Positions 33,198-41,092 of a DNA stretch of 64,000 nucleotides are shown here, in pieces. Made by a program: the position numbers and the translations under genes. The notes below the pieces were generated by a model. It was given only the letters and a program-made list of their open reading frames with translations. It ran no database searches and was not told where the DNA came from. Within the stretch, counting starts at the first letter, position 1, and each line of letters opens with the position of its first letter. The stretch comes from an uncultured bacterium (lineage in GTDB: Bacteria > Verrucomicrobiota > Kiritimatiellia > RFP12 > UBA1067): assembly GCA_902802945.1 (NCBI GenBank), contig CADCOC010000001.1, forward strand, positions 1-64,000, written 5' to 3'.

Positions 33198-34499
33198 ATG
33201 AAGATTCTCATTGTTGGCAGTGGCGGGCGCGAACACGCGATTACATGGCGCCTCGCCCAGGACGAAACGAAGCACGAGCTCTACTGTGCGCCAGGCAACG
33301 CCGGTACCGCGGCGCTCGCCACGAACCTCGCCATCGGCGCGGAGGATGTGGCTGCCGTCGCCGCGTGGGCGGAGGCGAACCGTCCCGATCTCGTGGTGGT
33401 GGGACCTGAGGCACCGCTCTGCAAGGGACTCGTCGACGCGCTGGAAAAGATCGGCGTGAAGGCGTTCGGCCCCGTCGCGGCAGGTGCGCGCATGGAGGGC
33501 TCGAAGCGTTTTGCGAAGGAAGTCATGGATGCTGCGGGCGTGCCCACGGGTCGCGCGCGCACGTTCACGGACGCGGCGGCGGCGAAGGCCGCGCTCGCGG
33601 AGTATGGTCTCCCCGTCGTGATCAAGGCGGACGGCCTAGCCGCCGGCAAGGGCGTGGTGGTGGCCGAGACGACGGAACAGGCCGAGGCGGCGATTGACGA
33701 TATGCTCGTGGGCAATAAGTTCGGCGCGGCCGGCGCCGAGGTGCTCGTGGAGGAGTTCCTCCACGGCGAGGAGTGCTCGATCCTTGCGCTCGTGGACGGC
33801 GAACGCGCCGTGCTGCTGCCGAGTTCACAGGACCACAAGCGCGTGTTCGACGGCGACAAGGGTCCGAACACGGGCGGCATGGGCGCATACTCGCCCGCGC
33901 CCGTGGTGACGGGCGCAATGCTCCCCGAAATCAAGGAGAAGATCATCCTTCCCGTCGTGCGCGAGCTGAAGAAGCGCGGCATCACCTATCGCGGCGTGCT
34001 CTACGCTGGGCTCATGGTCACGCCGCCCGGTGGCAAGATGGCGCTCAGCGGCAGCGCTGTGAACGTGGTGGAGTTCAACGCCCGCTTCGGCGACCCCGAG
34101 ACGGAGGCCGTGTTGCCGCGTCTTGGCGGTGATTTCGCGACGGCGCTCCTGCACTGCGCTGATGGTTGTCTCTCCGACGCCGACGTGGTGGTGAAGCCAG
34201 AGGCGGCGGCCACGGTGATCGTTGCTTCCGGTGGTTATCCGGGGTCGTACGAGAAGGGTAAGGAGATCACTGGACTCGACGCGGCGGCGCAGGTGCCGGG
34301 TGCGATTGTGTTTCATTGCGGCACGAAGGCGGCTGACGGCAAGATTCTCACGTCGGGCGGACGCGTCCTCTCCGTGACGGGCATGGGACCCACGTTGCGC
34401 GCGGCCGTGGACACCGCCTACGCGGCAGTGGACCTCATCGCCTTCGACAAGGCGTTTCACCGCAAGGACATCGCGCACCGAGCCTTCGAACGCGGATAA
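33198..34499 (+). CDS. purD: Phosphoribosylamine-glycine ligase (GAR synthetase)
   Basis: Protein of 433 residues, full length. It makes glycinamide ribonucleotide from phosphoribosylamine, glycine and ATP in purine synthesis. Seen: N-terminal MKILIVGSGGREHAI, PEAPLCKGLVD, the ATP-grasp segment VIKADGLAAGKGVV, SSQDHKRVFDGDKGPNTGGM and FNARFGDPETE. AGAGGAAG precedes the ATG. purE lies 436 bases downstream, separated by one small gene. Confidence 0.96.
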   Translation: MKILIVGSGGREHAITWRLAQDETKHELYCAPGNAGTAALATNLAIGAEDVAAVAAWAEANRPDLVVVGPEAPLCKGLVDALEKIGVKAFGPVAAGARMEGSKRFAKEVMDAAGVPTGRARTFTDAAAAKAALAEYGLPVVIKADGLAAGKGVVVAETTEQAEAAIDDMLVGNKFGAAGAEVLVEEFLHGEECSILALVDGERAVLLPSSQDHKRVFDGDKGPNTGGMGAYSPAPVVTGAMLPEIKEKIILPVVRELKKRGITYRGVLYAGLMVTPPGGKMALSGSAVNVVEFNARFGDPETEAVLPRLGGDFATALLHCADGCLSDADVVVKPEAAATVIVASGGYPGSYEKGKEITGLDAAAQVPGAIVFHCGTKAADGKILTSGGRVLSVTGMGPTLRAAVDTAYAAVDLIAFDKAFHRKDIAHRAFERG

Positions 34500-34530
34500 T
34501 GGGAAGTGCAAATCGGGAGACCGCTTTTCG

Positions 34531-34884
34531 ATGAAAACCAGTACGAACATCCTTGTGATCATAATTCTCATCCTCATCATCTTGATCATGGGCGGCGCGG
34601 GACTATGGTACTTATTTTCCGGACGCATCGGCAACCGCGACATCTACGACGCCGTCAACGGCAATAGACAGCATGTGCAGGAACAGTTGGACCGGCGCAG
34701 CGACGCCATTGAGACGAAGCTTGACCGCCTAGGGACGCAGCTCGGCGCCATACACGACCTGTCCGCCCGCACCGACGCGCAGGCCGCGCGCATCGAGGGC
34801 AAGCTCGACAAACTGCTCAAACTCGTCGAAAAGAACCAGCCCGTCCCTATGGAATCGGTACCTGAGATGGAATCGGCACCGTGA
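34531..34884 (+). CDS. Small membrane-anchored coiled-coil protein
   Basis: Protein of 117 residues. It has one strongly hydrophobic helix (about 8-30) and then a charged coiled coil with repeated KLDRL/KLDKLLKL heptads. The N-terminus is probably inside and the coiled coil outside or periplasmic. It sits between purD and purE with 31 and 51 bases on either side, but its role is unknown. Confidence 0.7.
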   Translation: MKTSTNILVIIILILIILIMGGAGLWYLFSGRIGNRDIYDAVNGNRQHVQEQLDRRSDAIETKLDRLGTQLGAIHDLSARTDAQAARIEGKLDKLLKLVEKNQPVPMESVPEMESAP

Positions 34885-34935
34885 GCTTTTTAAAAACAGT
34901 AAAACTTTGAAACAACTTCATAGAGGAGAAAACAG

Positions 34936-35442
34936 ATGGATTCTCAAAACCCCAGAGTGGGGATCGTGATGGGCAGCGACAGCGACTGGCCCCTCGTCAA
35001 GAAAGCCTGCGACACGCTTGATTCGTTCGGCGTGCCGTACGAGACGCGTGTCATCAGCGCGCACCGCACGCCCGACGTGGCGCTCGACTACGCGAAGACA
35101 GCCGAAGGGCGCGGCATTCAGGTGATCATCGCCGCCGCCGGCGGCGCGGCGCACCTCGGCGGCGTGCTCGCCGCAGGCACGGTGTTGCCGGTGATCGGCA
35201 TTCCCGTGGCGGGCGGCGCGCTGAACGGACTCGACGCCCTCTACGCTACGGTGCAGATGCCGTCCGGCGTGCCTGTGGCAACAGTAGCCTGCGGCAGCGC
35301 GGGACCGGTGAACGCCGCGCTTCTCGCGGTGCAGATTCTCGGCACGGCCGACGCGGGGCTGCGCGAGAAGTTCCGCGCCCACAAGGAAACGCTCCGCGCC
35401 AAGGTCGCCAAGGCCAACGAACGGATACACCAGCCGGAATGA
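34936..35442 (+). CDS. purE: N5-carboxyaminoimidazole ribonucleotide mutase
   Basis: Protein of 168 residues. It interconverts N5-CAIR and CAIR in purine synthesis. Seen: GIVMGSDSDWPLVKKA, the RVISAHRTPD motif with the catalytic His, and AAAGGAAHLGGV. TAGAGGAGAAAA precedes the ATG. The last four bases overlap the start of the next gene (ATGA). Confidence 0.96.
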   Translation: MDSQNPRVGIVMGSDSDWPLVKKACDTLDSFGVPYETRVISAHRTPDVALDYAKTAEGRGIQVIIAAAGGAAHLGGVLAAGTVLPVIGIPVAGGALNGLDALYATVQMPSGVPVATVACGSAGPVNAALLAVQILGTADAGLREKFRAHKETLRAKVAKANERIHQPE

Positions 35443-36212
35443 AACTGCGCGTATTTGGGAGCGGATCGCAGGGAAATGCGCTTGCCGTGAGATCCGGCGA
35501 GACGTTGCTGCTTGTCGATTGCGGGTTCTGCAACCGCGAACTGGAACGGAGAATGTCCGCGTGCGGCGTCGATCCCGACGCGGCGGCGGGGCTCTTCTTC
35601 ACGCACGACCACACCGACCACTGCAAGGGCCTTGCCACTTTCCACAAGCGGCACCCGCAGGTGCCGCTCTATGCGAACGGCAACACGGCCGACGCCATCT
35701 CCGTCCTGACGGGCGTTGACGACGGCTGGCGCGTGTTTGAGACGGCCGAGACTTTCCCCGTGGGCGGTTTATCCGTGACGTCGTTCTCGATTCCGCATGA
35801 CGCGGCCGACCCCGTGGGCTACCTCTTCGACGATGGCGCGAGCGCGCTTTTCGTGGGCACGGACATGGGCGCGCCCACGTTCGGCGTGCGGGACGCGCTC
35901 GCTCGCGCGACTTGCGCGGTTCTGGAGTCTAACCACGATCCAGTGTTGCTCCAGACATCTGACCGGCCGGTGTCGCTCAAACAGCGCATCGCGGGACGGT
36001 GCGGGCATCTCTCGAACGGCGACGCGGCCGACCTCGTGCGCGCGGTGTGTCCGCAACGCCTTAAGACGCTGCTCCTCGCGCACATTTCAAGGCAGTGCAA
36101 CGCGCCATATCTTGCGCTTGAGGCGATGCGTTCGGCAGTCGCGGAGCTGGGACGCCCCGTGGCGCTCGAAGTGCTCGATCAGGACGCCCCTAGCCCGCTT
36201 TATGAATTCTAG
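35439..36212 (+). CDS. MBL-fold metallohydrolase (YycJ/WalJ-like)
   Basis: Protein of 257 residues with the metallo-beta-lactamase fold: FGSGSQGNA start, then FFTHDHTDHCKGL (HxHxDH metal site), SIPHDAADP and LLLAHISRQCN. This pattern and length fit YycJ/WalJ-type phosphodiesterase or exonuclease-like enzymes. Translational overlap with purE suggests co-expression only. Confidence 0.88.
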   Translation: MKLRVFGSGSQGNALAVRSGETLLLVDCGFCNRELERRMSACGVDPDAAAGLFFTHDHTDHCKGLATFHKRHPQVPLYANGNTADAISVLTGVDDGWRVFETAETFPVGGLSVTSFSIPHDAADPVGYLFDDGASALFVGTDMGAPTFGVRDALARATCAVLESNHDPVLLQTSDRPVSLKQRIAGRCGHLSNGDAADLVRAVCPQRLKTLLLAHISRQCNAPYLALEAMRSAVAELGRPVALEVLDQDAPSPLYEF

Positions 36213-36235
36213 CCGCACGCCGCATGGTTTTATGG

Positions 36236-36241
36236 TATAAT
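36236..36241 (+). promoter_or_regulatory. -10 box of the BamD-LptE-AhbAB unit
   Basis: TATGGTATAAT, with TATAAT at 36236-36241, 35 bases before the start codon; no TTGC-type -35. Confidence 0.55.
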
Positions 36242-36276
36242 TATCCACCTAACCACAAAACCTTAAAGGTTATTGC

Positions 36277-37311
36277 ATGATGCAGAAGAACAACAAGTTG
36301 ATGCTGGCGGCGGTCGCCGCGTGTGCGTGCATGGCTGCGTTTGCCGAACCGCCGCGCGTGGCCGGATCTCCGTTTGCCGCGAATTCGCCATACGCGACGG
36401 ACGCCTATCCAGGCTTCGACGGGCTGGACGACACCAAGCGCCCGGAGAAGAAGGAAAAGAGCTGGTTTAACTGGGTCGACCGCGATAAGCCCGCAGAACA
36501 GTACGCGCTCGCCCAGGAGCTCGAGGCCGCAGGATCGCTCCGCAAGGCTCGCCGTGCCTGCGACGCGCTCGTGCGCGAATGGCCCGCCTCCGCCGAGGCG
36601 CCCAGGGCCCAGCTCCGCCTCGCAAAGATCTACGCCCGCGAGAAGGACTACGACAACGCGCTGGAGGAACTTGAATACCTGCTGGACTTCTACCCGGGCG
36701 AGGTCTCGTACCTCGATCTCGTGGAGTACCTCTACCAGCTCACGAACCTCATGGTCAAGGAGAAGAAGACGATGTTCGGCTTCTCCTTCACGTCCGACCG
36801 CATCGTGCGCCAGCACTATGAATCCGTGGTGCGTCGCGCTCCGCGCGCAGCATACGTGCCAGAGGCGATGCTGAAGATCGCGGACCTGCGCGAGCAGGAC
36901 AACCACTACGAGGAGGCCGTGCAGGTCTACAACCAGCTCGTCATGAAGTTCCCGAAGACGCCTGAGGCCGATGCCGCGATCTATCTACAGGCCAAGGCGC
37001 GAATGTGGCTCTGCCGCCGGCTGTCGTACAACATCCCCCGCTGCGTCGACACGCAGAAGTACCTTAAGATGATGATCGAGGAACATCCCCGCCACGACCG
37101 CGTCGACGAGATGAAGGAATGGCTTGCCGAACTGGAGAGGCACCTGGAGGCCGATGCCTACAGGCGCGCCAAGTTCTACGACACCAAGCAGCGCACGCCG
37201 CACGCGGCGGCTGCGGCCTGGGAACGCTTCCTAAAGGAATATCCCTATTCACCACATGCGGACGAGGTCCGCGCGCGCATCGAAACCCTTAAGAAAGGCA
37301 ATAGGCAATGA
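36277..37311 (+). CDS. BamD-like outer-membrane assembly protein
   Basis: Protein of 344 residues. A signal peptide (about 1-23, ending AAFA) precedes tetratricopeptide-like helical repeats (about 75-340) in the BamD/YfiO arrangement: AQELEAAGSLRKARRACDALV, YDNALEELEYLLDFYPG and FPKTPEADAAIYLQAKA. BamD helps insert beta-barrel proteins. No lipobox Cys is evident at the signal cleavage site (the Cys lies before it), which differs from E. coli BamD. Coupled by ATGA overlap to the lptE-like gene. Confidence 0.78.
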   Translation: MMQKNNKLMLAAVAACACMAAFAEPPRVAGSPFAANSPYATDAYPGFDGLDDTKRPEKKEKSWFNWVDRDKPAEQYALAQELEAAGSLRKARRACDALVREWPASAEAPRAQLRLAKIYAREKDYDNALEELEYLLDFYPGEVSYLDLVEYLYQLTNLMVKEKKTMFGFSFTSDRIVRQHYESVVRRAPRAAYVPEAMLKIADLREQDNHYEEAVQVYNQLVMKFPKTPEADAAIYLQAKARMWLCRRLSYNIPRCVDTQKYLKMMIEEHPRHDRVDEMKEWLAELERHLEADAYRRAKFYDTKQRTPHAAAAAWERFLKEYPYSPHADEVRARIETLKKGNRQ

Positions 37312-37850
37312 TTAAATATGCCAGCAGGGGCCTAGCCCTCATACTTCCAGCCCTCGCAATCTGCGGCTGTGCCAACTACAAGTGGACATCAGATGTGCCG
37401 GATGAACTCCGCACGGTCGCCGTGCCGGTGTTCGAGAACCGCACAATGAGCGCGGAACTGGGGCCGATCGTCTCGCAGTACGTCCTGCGCGAGTTCCAGC
37501 GCGAGGGCACGTTCTCAATCCGGCGTTCCGGCGATTCCTCCATCGAGGTGCAGGGCTCCATCGTCAAGGCCGAGCGGCATCCTGTCTCGTTCGACCGCGC
37601 ATACGGCTCGCGCGCCGACGAATACCGCTACCTCGTGACGGCGGAGGTGTCGATCATAAACAAGGACGCCGGACGCGTGCTGCTGTCGAACCGCGCCTAC
37701 ACGGGCGAGACGACGTTCCTCGTGCAGGGCGATCTGCTCACCTCCCAGCGCAACGCCGCGCAGCGCATCGCGCATGACCTCGCGCGTCAGATCGTCGATG
37801 ACGTCGTCTCCTTTCCTTACGACGGCACCGAAAAGCCGGAAAAGAAGTGA
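37308..37850 (+). CDS. LptE-family lipoprotein (LPS transport)
   Basis: Protein of 180 residues. The signal peptide ends ALAICGCANYK; the lipobox cysteine is most likely the second Cys (ICG-C). The mature part has the LptE pattern: VPDELRTVAVPVFENRT, EFQREGTF and IEVQGSIVKAERHP, with a YLVTAEVSI strand. LptE plugs LptD in the outer membrane for lipopolysaccharide export, which implies an LPS-bearing envelope. It overlaps the gene before (ATGA) and after (TGATG). Confidence 0.82.
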   Translation: MIKYASRGLALILPALAICGCANYKWTSDVPDELRTVAVPVFENRTMSAELGPIVSQYVLREFQREGTFSIRRSGDSSIEVQGSIVKAERHPVSFDRAYGSRADEYRYLVTAEVSIINKDAGRVLLSNRAYTGETTFLVQGDLLTSQRNAAQRIAHDLARQIVDDVVSFPYDGTEKPEKK

Positions 37851-38917
37851 TGTCGAAGCCTCTGGCCGCGGCGAGGCTCGACTCTTCCTCCGCAGAAGGG
37901 CGCTGGCTCGCCGAACTGCAGCGGGGCATCCCGCTTTGTGCCCGTCCTTTTGAAGCGCTTGCACGTGAACTGGACTGCGCGGAGTCCGATCTCATCAACT
38001 TCGTCGGTCGGTGTCGCGAGGCGGGGCTGGTGCGCCGTTTCGGAGCAGTGTTCGACACGCGCCGCCTCGGTTACCGGTCCGTGCTTTGCGCCGCCGCCGT
38101 GCCTCAAGACGCTCTGGACGATGCGGCCGCGAAGATCACGCCTTTCCTCGGGGTTACGCATTGCTACCTCCGTGAAGCGGCAGGAGTGCCGCTTCCCCGA
38201 ACTGTCGACGCCCTTCGGGGAAGCGGCACTCATGCCGCTTCTCATCCCAACCTGTGGTTCACGCTGTCATATCCTGCGGATGTGTTTGATGCGATGGCGG
38301 ACGAAATCCGCACGCGGCTTGCGCCATTTGCGGTGTCGTTCCTGCCCGCGACGCGCCGCTACAAGGTGGATGTCGTTTTCGGCGCCGGCACGCGAGCACG
38401 GGAGGAACGCACGGAAGACGACACCGCGCCGCTCGGCGCACGCGACCGCGCGGCAGTGGCTGCGCTGCAGGGCGATACCGAGGTGCGCCCCGACTACTTC
38501 GCCGCCCTTGCTGAACGGGCGGGGATGAAGGAATGGGATCTCCTCTCCACGCTGGAACTCTGGCAACGGCGGGGACGCCTAAAGCGCATCGGCCTTCTGC
38601 TCGCGCACCGCACGGCGGGCTATGTGGCGAATGGCATGTGCTGCTGGCGTGTGGAAGGGGATACTACCGGGGCAGGACGCGCCCTTGCCGCGCGCGAAGA
38701 GGTCACGCACTGCTACGAGCGTCCATTGTCGGAGGGGTTCCCCTACAATCTCTTCGCAATGGTACATGCCACGTCTCCCGAAGAGGCCCATGCGCAGCAT
38801 GCCGACCTACACCGCGCCGTCGTGACGGAACTGGGACACGAGCCCGACACCGTCATGCTGCTCTCCACTAAAGAATACAAAAAGACTTCCATGACGTTTT
38901 TCACCTCCGGTAAATGA
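37850..38917 (+). CDS. Two-module AsnC/Lrp-type siroheme decarboxylase (AhbA-AhbB fusion)
   Basis: Protein of 355 residues made of two homologous AsnC-like units. Each has a helix-turn-helix part followed by a ferredoxin-like part with a His: VRRFGAVFDTRRLGY and VTHCYLR in the first, LKRIGLLLAHRTAGY and VTHCYERPLSEGFPYNLF in the second. AhbA and AhbB decarboxylate siroheme to didecarboxysiroheme, for heme d1 or the alternative heme route. The first module is interrupted between THCYLR and NLWFTL by about 25 residues translated from two face-to-face REP palindromes (38174-38241). No other heme gene is in the window. Confidence 0.82.
   Translation: MSKPLAAARLDSSSAEGRWLAELQRGIPLCARPFEALARELDCAESDLINFVGRCREAGLVRRFGAVFDTRRLGYRSVLCAAAVPQDALDDAAAKITPFLGVTHCYLREAAGVPLPRTVDALRGSGTHAASHPNLWFTLSYPADVFDAMADEIRTRLAPFAVSFLPATRRYKVDVVFGAGTRAREERTEDDTAPLGARDRAAVAALQGDTEVRPDYFAALAERAGMKEWDLLSTLELWQRRGRLKRIGLLLAHRTAGYVANGMCCWRVEGDTTGAGRALAAREEVTHCYERPLSEGFPYNLFAMVHATSPEEAHAQHADLHRAVVTELGHEPDTVMLLSTKEYKKTSMTFFTSGK
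38174..38241. repeat. REP doublet (BIME-like) inside the siroheme decarboxylase gene
   Basis: GAAGCGGCA-GGAG-TGCCGCTTC (38174-38195) with tail CCCCGAA faces its inverse TTCGGGG plus GAAGCGGCA-CTCA-TGCCGCTTC (38220-38241). Both stems are perfect 9-bp, and the loops are inverse-complementary variants. Confidence 0.85.
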
Positions 38918-38936
38918 AACGGAGAGGTTCCGGGGC

Positions 38937-38965
38937 TTGCGCGGGAGGGCGTGAAATGATATACT
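38937..38965 (+). promoter_or_regulatory. Promoter giving a leaderless transcript
   Basis: TTGCGC at 38937-38942, 17-base spacer, TATACT at 38960-38965 preceded by TGA. The ATG at 38976 is 10 bases after the -10 box, at the expected transcription start. Confidence 0.65.
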
Positions 38966-38975
38966 GCCCCGCGTG

Positions 38976-40445
38976 ATGAAAGCGACAAATTCTAAAATTC
39001 TGCCGTCCGGCGTGAGCCGGCGCGAATTCATTCTCTCTGGCCTTGCGGCGTCGTTTGTGGCGGGCTGCCGCACTGCGGATATCTTCGGAGGCCCCGCGCT
39101 GACGTTCGGCGTGGTGAGCGACATCCACGTGACAACGCCGGGTACGGAGGCTCGCTACGAGAAGGCGCTCCGTCTCTTCAAGTCGCGCGGCGCGGACGCC
39201 GTGATGGTGTGCGGAGACCTCGCAGACTGGGGCACGCTCAATTCTCTGCAGCTTGTGCGCGACGCCTGGAAGCGCGTGTTCGACGACGATGACGCGACCG
39301 TGCCGCTCCTCTGCACCGGCAACCACGATTTCGAGGGCTGGCGGTACGGCGACATGACGATGGACATGCACGCCTCGGGCCATTCCGAGGACGAGGCGGC
39401 CGTGAGGGCACCTGGCGGAATGAAGGCCGCGTGGGAGAAGATTTTCGGCGAAGCATACGCGCCGGTGCGTCTGCGCACCGTGAAGGGGTACAATTTCGTT
39501 TCGACAGAATACGCGGACGCGGATAACGGCAAAAAGCGCCCGGACGCAGCAGGGTTCCTCGTGGCATACGGCAGGCGCCTGCGCGACTCCGGCAAGCCGT
39601 TCTTCTACTTCCAGCACCTGCCGATCAAGGGAACGACCGGCGACAGCGGACATCGCTCGGACGGTGGCAGCGTGTATCCCGTGTTGAAGACATTTCCGAA
39701 CGCAGTCTCCTTTACGGGGCATACGCATCGTCCGTTCGTGGACGAGCGCCAGATCTGGCAGGGCGAATTCACGGCGATCGGCACGCCATCGCTTTCCTAC
39801 CCCACGCTCGCCGGACACGAGAACGGCGGCACTGCGAAGCGCGACGGCTCGGCGACGAACGCGATGCCGATGATTCCAGTGCGCCGCGACCTCGAAGGCA
39901 CGCAGGGCTTTTTCGTGAACGTGTACGAGGATAGGATCGTCGTGGAACGCATCGACGTGGAGGCGGACGAATGGGACCGCGAGGTCGCTCCCGCGTGGAT
40001 CATACCGTTCGCGGGCGCGAAACCCTACGCCTGGTCTGAGGCGGAGAAGCGCGTGCCCGTGCCAGTGTTTCCAGAAGGGGCCTCCGTGCGGTGTTCAATG
40101 CGAAACACGGAAAACCGCCAGGGCAAGTGGACGATCGTGATGACGTGCGAGTTCCCGTCGGCGACCGTGCCCGAGGGATGGCGCGTGTTCGACTACGAGA
40201 TCCGCGCCGTGCCGAAAGACGGTTCGGAGCCGCTCGTGAAACGGTTCTACTCGCCGGCCTACCACAAGATTCCGTCCTGCGAGCCGGAGCGCCAGCGGTT
40301 CTGGTTCGACGTGACCGAGCTGCCGCAGGACAAGGACTACGTGATCGAGGTGCGAGCGCGCAACTGCTTCGAAAAGGCGTCGGCGCCGATTACCGCCGGG
40401 CGCGTGTTCCACGGCAAGCCGGGCCTTGGAAAGGTCAAGCGGTGA
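38976..40445 (+). CDS. Tat-exported metallophosphoesterase
   Basis: Protein of 489 residues. The N-terminus has a Tat-type signal (SRREFILSGLAASFVAGC); the Cys after VAG could be a lipoprotein site. The calcineurin-like core follows: VVSDIHV, VCGDLADWG, CTGNHDFEG and FTGHTHRP supply the metal ligands. A C-terminal beta domain of about 130 residues may bind substrate. Typical substrates are phosphodiesters or phosphorylated sugars outside the cytoplasm. It is not detectably a close relative of the shorter enzyme at 51034. Confidence 0.87.
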   Translation: MKATNSKILPSGVSRREFILSGLAASFVAGCRTADIFGGPALTFGVVSDIHVTTPGTEARYEKALRLFKSRGADAVMVCGDLADWGTLNSLQLVRDAWKRVFDDDDATVPLLCTGNHDFEGWRYGDMTMDMHASGHSEDEAAVRAPGGMKAAWEKIFGEAYAPVRLRTVKGYNFVSTEYADADNGKKRPDAAGFLVAYGRRLRDSGKPFFYFQHLPIKGTTGDSGHRSDGGSVYPVLKTFPNAVSFTGHTHRPFVDERQIWQGEFTAIGTPSLSYPTLAGHENGGTAKRDGSATNAMPMIPVRRDLEGTQGFFVNVYEDRIVVERIDVEADEWDREVAPAWIIPFAGAKPYAWSEAEKRVPVPVFPEGASVRCSMRNTENRQGKWTIVMTCEFPSATVPEGWRVFDYEIRAVPKDGSEPLVKRFYSPAYHKIPSCEPERQRFWFDVTELPQDKDYVIEVRARNCFEKASAPITAGRVFHGKPGLGKVKR

Positions 40446-40446
40446 T

Positions 40447-40475
40447 TTGCCGAAGGGGCGGAGGTTTGGTATAAT
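40447..40475 (+). promoter_or_regulatory. Promoter giving a leaderless gtrA transcript
   Basis: TTGCCG at 40447-40452, 17-base spacer, TATAAT at 40470-40475 preceded by TTGG. The ATG at 40487 lies 11 bases downstream. Confidence 0.65.
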
Positions 40476-40486
40476 TGCACACTCAC

Positions 40487-41065
40487 ATGGACAGACCAGA
40501 GGACATAGATGCGTGTGGTCGCGACAAGCGCGACCCTCCCGCTACTGGGACAACGGGCGTCTCGCCCGTTGACGGTTCCTGGTTGAGGCGGTTCCTCTCG
40601 CACGACAGCGGGCCGTTCGCGCAGTTCGTGAAGTACGGCGCAATCGGCGTTGCGGCCACAATCGTGCAGATGGCAGTGTTCTATCTGTTGGCATCCACGT
40701 TTTGCCGCTGTCTCGGGCCGGATGACTGGGCGGTAAAGTGGTTCGGACTGCCTGCGGTGGAGTTGTCGCGCTTCGTGCGCGGGCTTCGCTTTGCAGTGGA
40801 TACCGCACTTGGCTTCACGGTGGCTAACGTGTTCTGCTGGTTGATGAACCGCGCGTTCGTGTTCCGCCCGGGCAAGTTCGTATGGTACAAGGAATTCGGG
40901 ATGTTCTTCGGCGCGGCGGCGGGCGCGATGGTGCTGGCCACCGGGCTTGCCTGGGTGCTGATCAACTGGGTGGGGCTCCAGACCACGGCGGCCGTCATAA
41001 TCGAGGTGGTGGTGTCGTTCCTCGTGAATTTCGTCGCCCGCAAGTTCTTTATCTTCAAAGGCTAA
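40487..41065 (+). CDS. GtrA-family membrane protein
   Basis: Protein of 192 residues with four membrane helices in the GtrA arrangement: FVKYGAIGVAATIVQMAVFY, a second helix through FTVANVFCWLMNRAFVF, then two more ending VVSFLVNFVARKFFIF. GtrA proteins help flip polyprenyl-linked sugars for surface glycan modification. The first 30 residues are translated from two REP-like palindromes (40517-40571) and are not part of the family domain. An in-frame TTG at 40475 overlaps the -10 box, so ATG 40487 is preferred. Confidence 0.85.
   Translation: MDRPEDIDACGRDKRDPPATGTTGVSPVDGSWLRRFLSHDSGPFAQFVKYGAIGVAATIVQMAVFYLLASTFCRCLGPDDWAVKWFGLPAVELSRFVRGLRFAVDTALGFTVANVFCWLMNRAFVFRPGKFVWYKEFGMFFGAAAGAMVLATGLAWVLINWVGLQTTAAVIIEVVVSFLVNFVARKFFIFKG
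40517..40571 (+). repeat. Two REP-like palindromes in the 5' end of gtrA
   Basis: GGTCGCG-ACAAG-CGCGACC (40517-40535) with tail CTCCCG, then CAACGGGCG-TCT-CGCCCGTTG (40551-40571). The first is a sibling of the elements at 47690 and 48256. Confidence 0.75.
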
Positions 41066-41092
41066 CAAACTCAAAACAAAAAGGAGACAACA

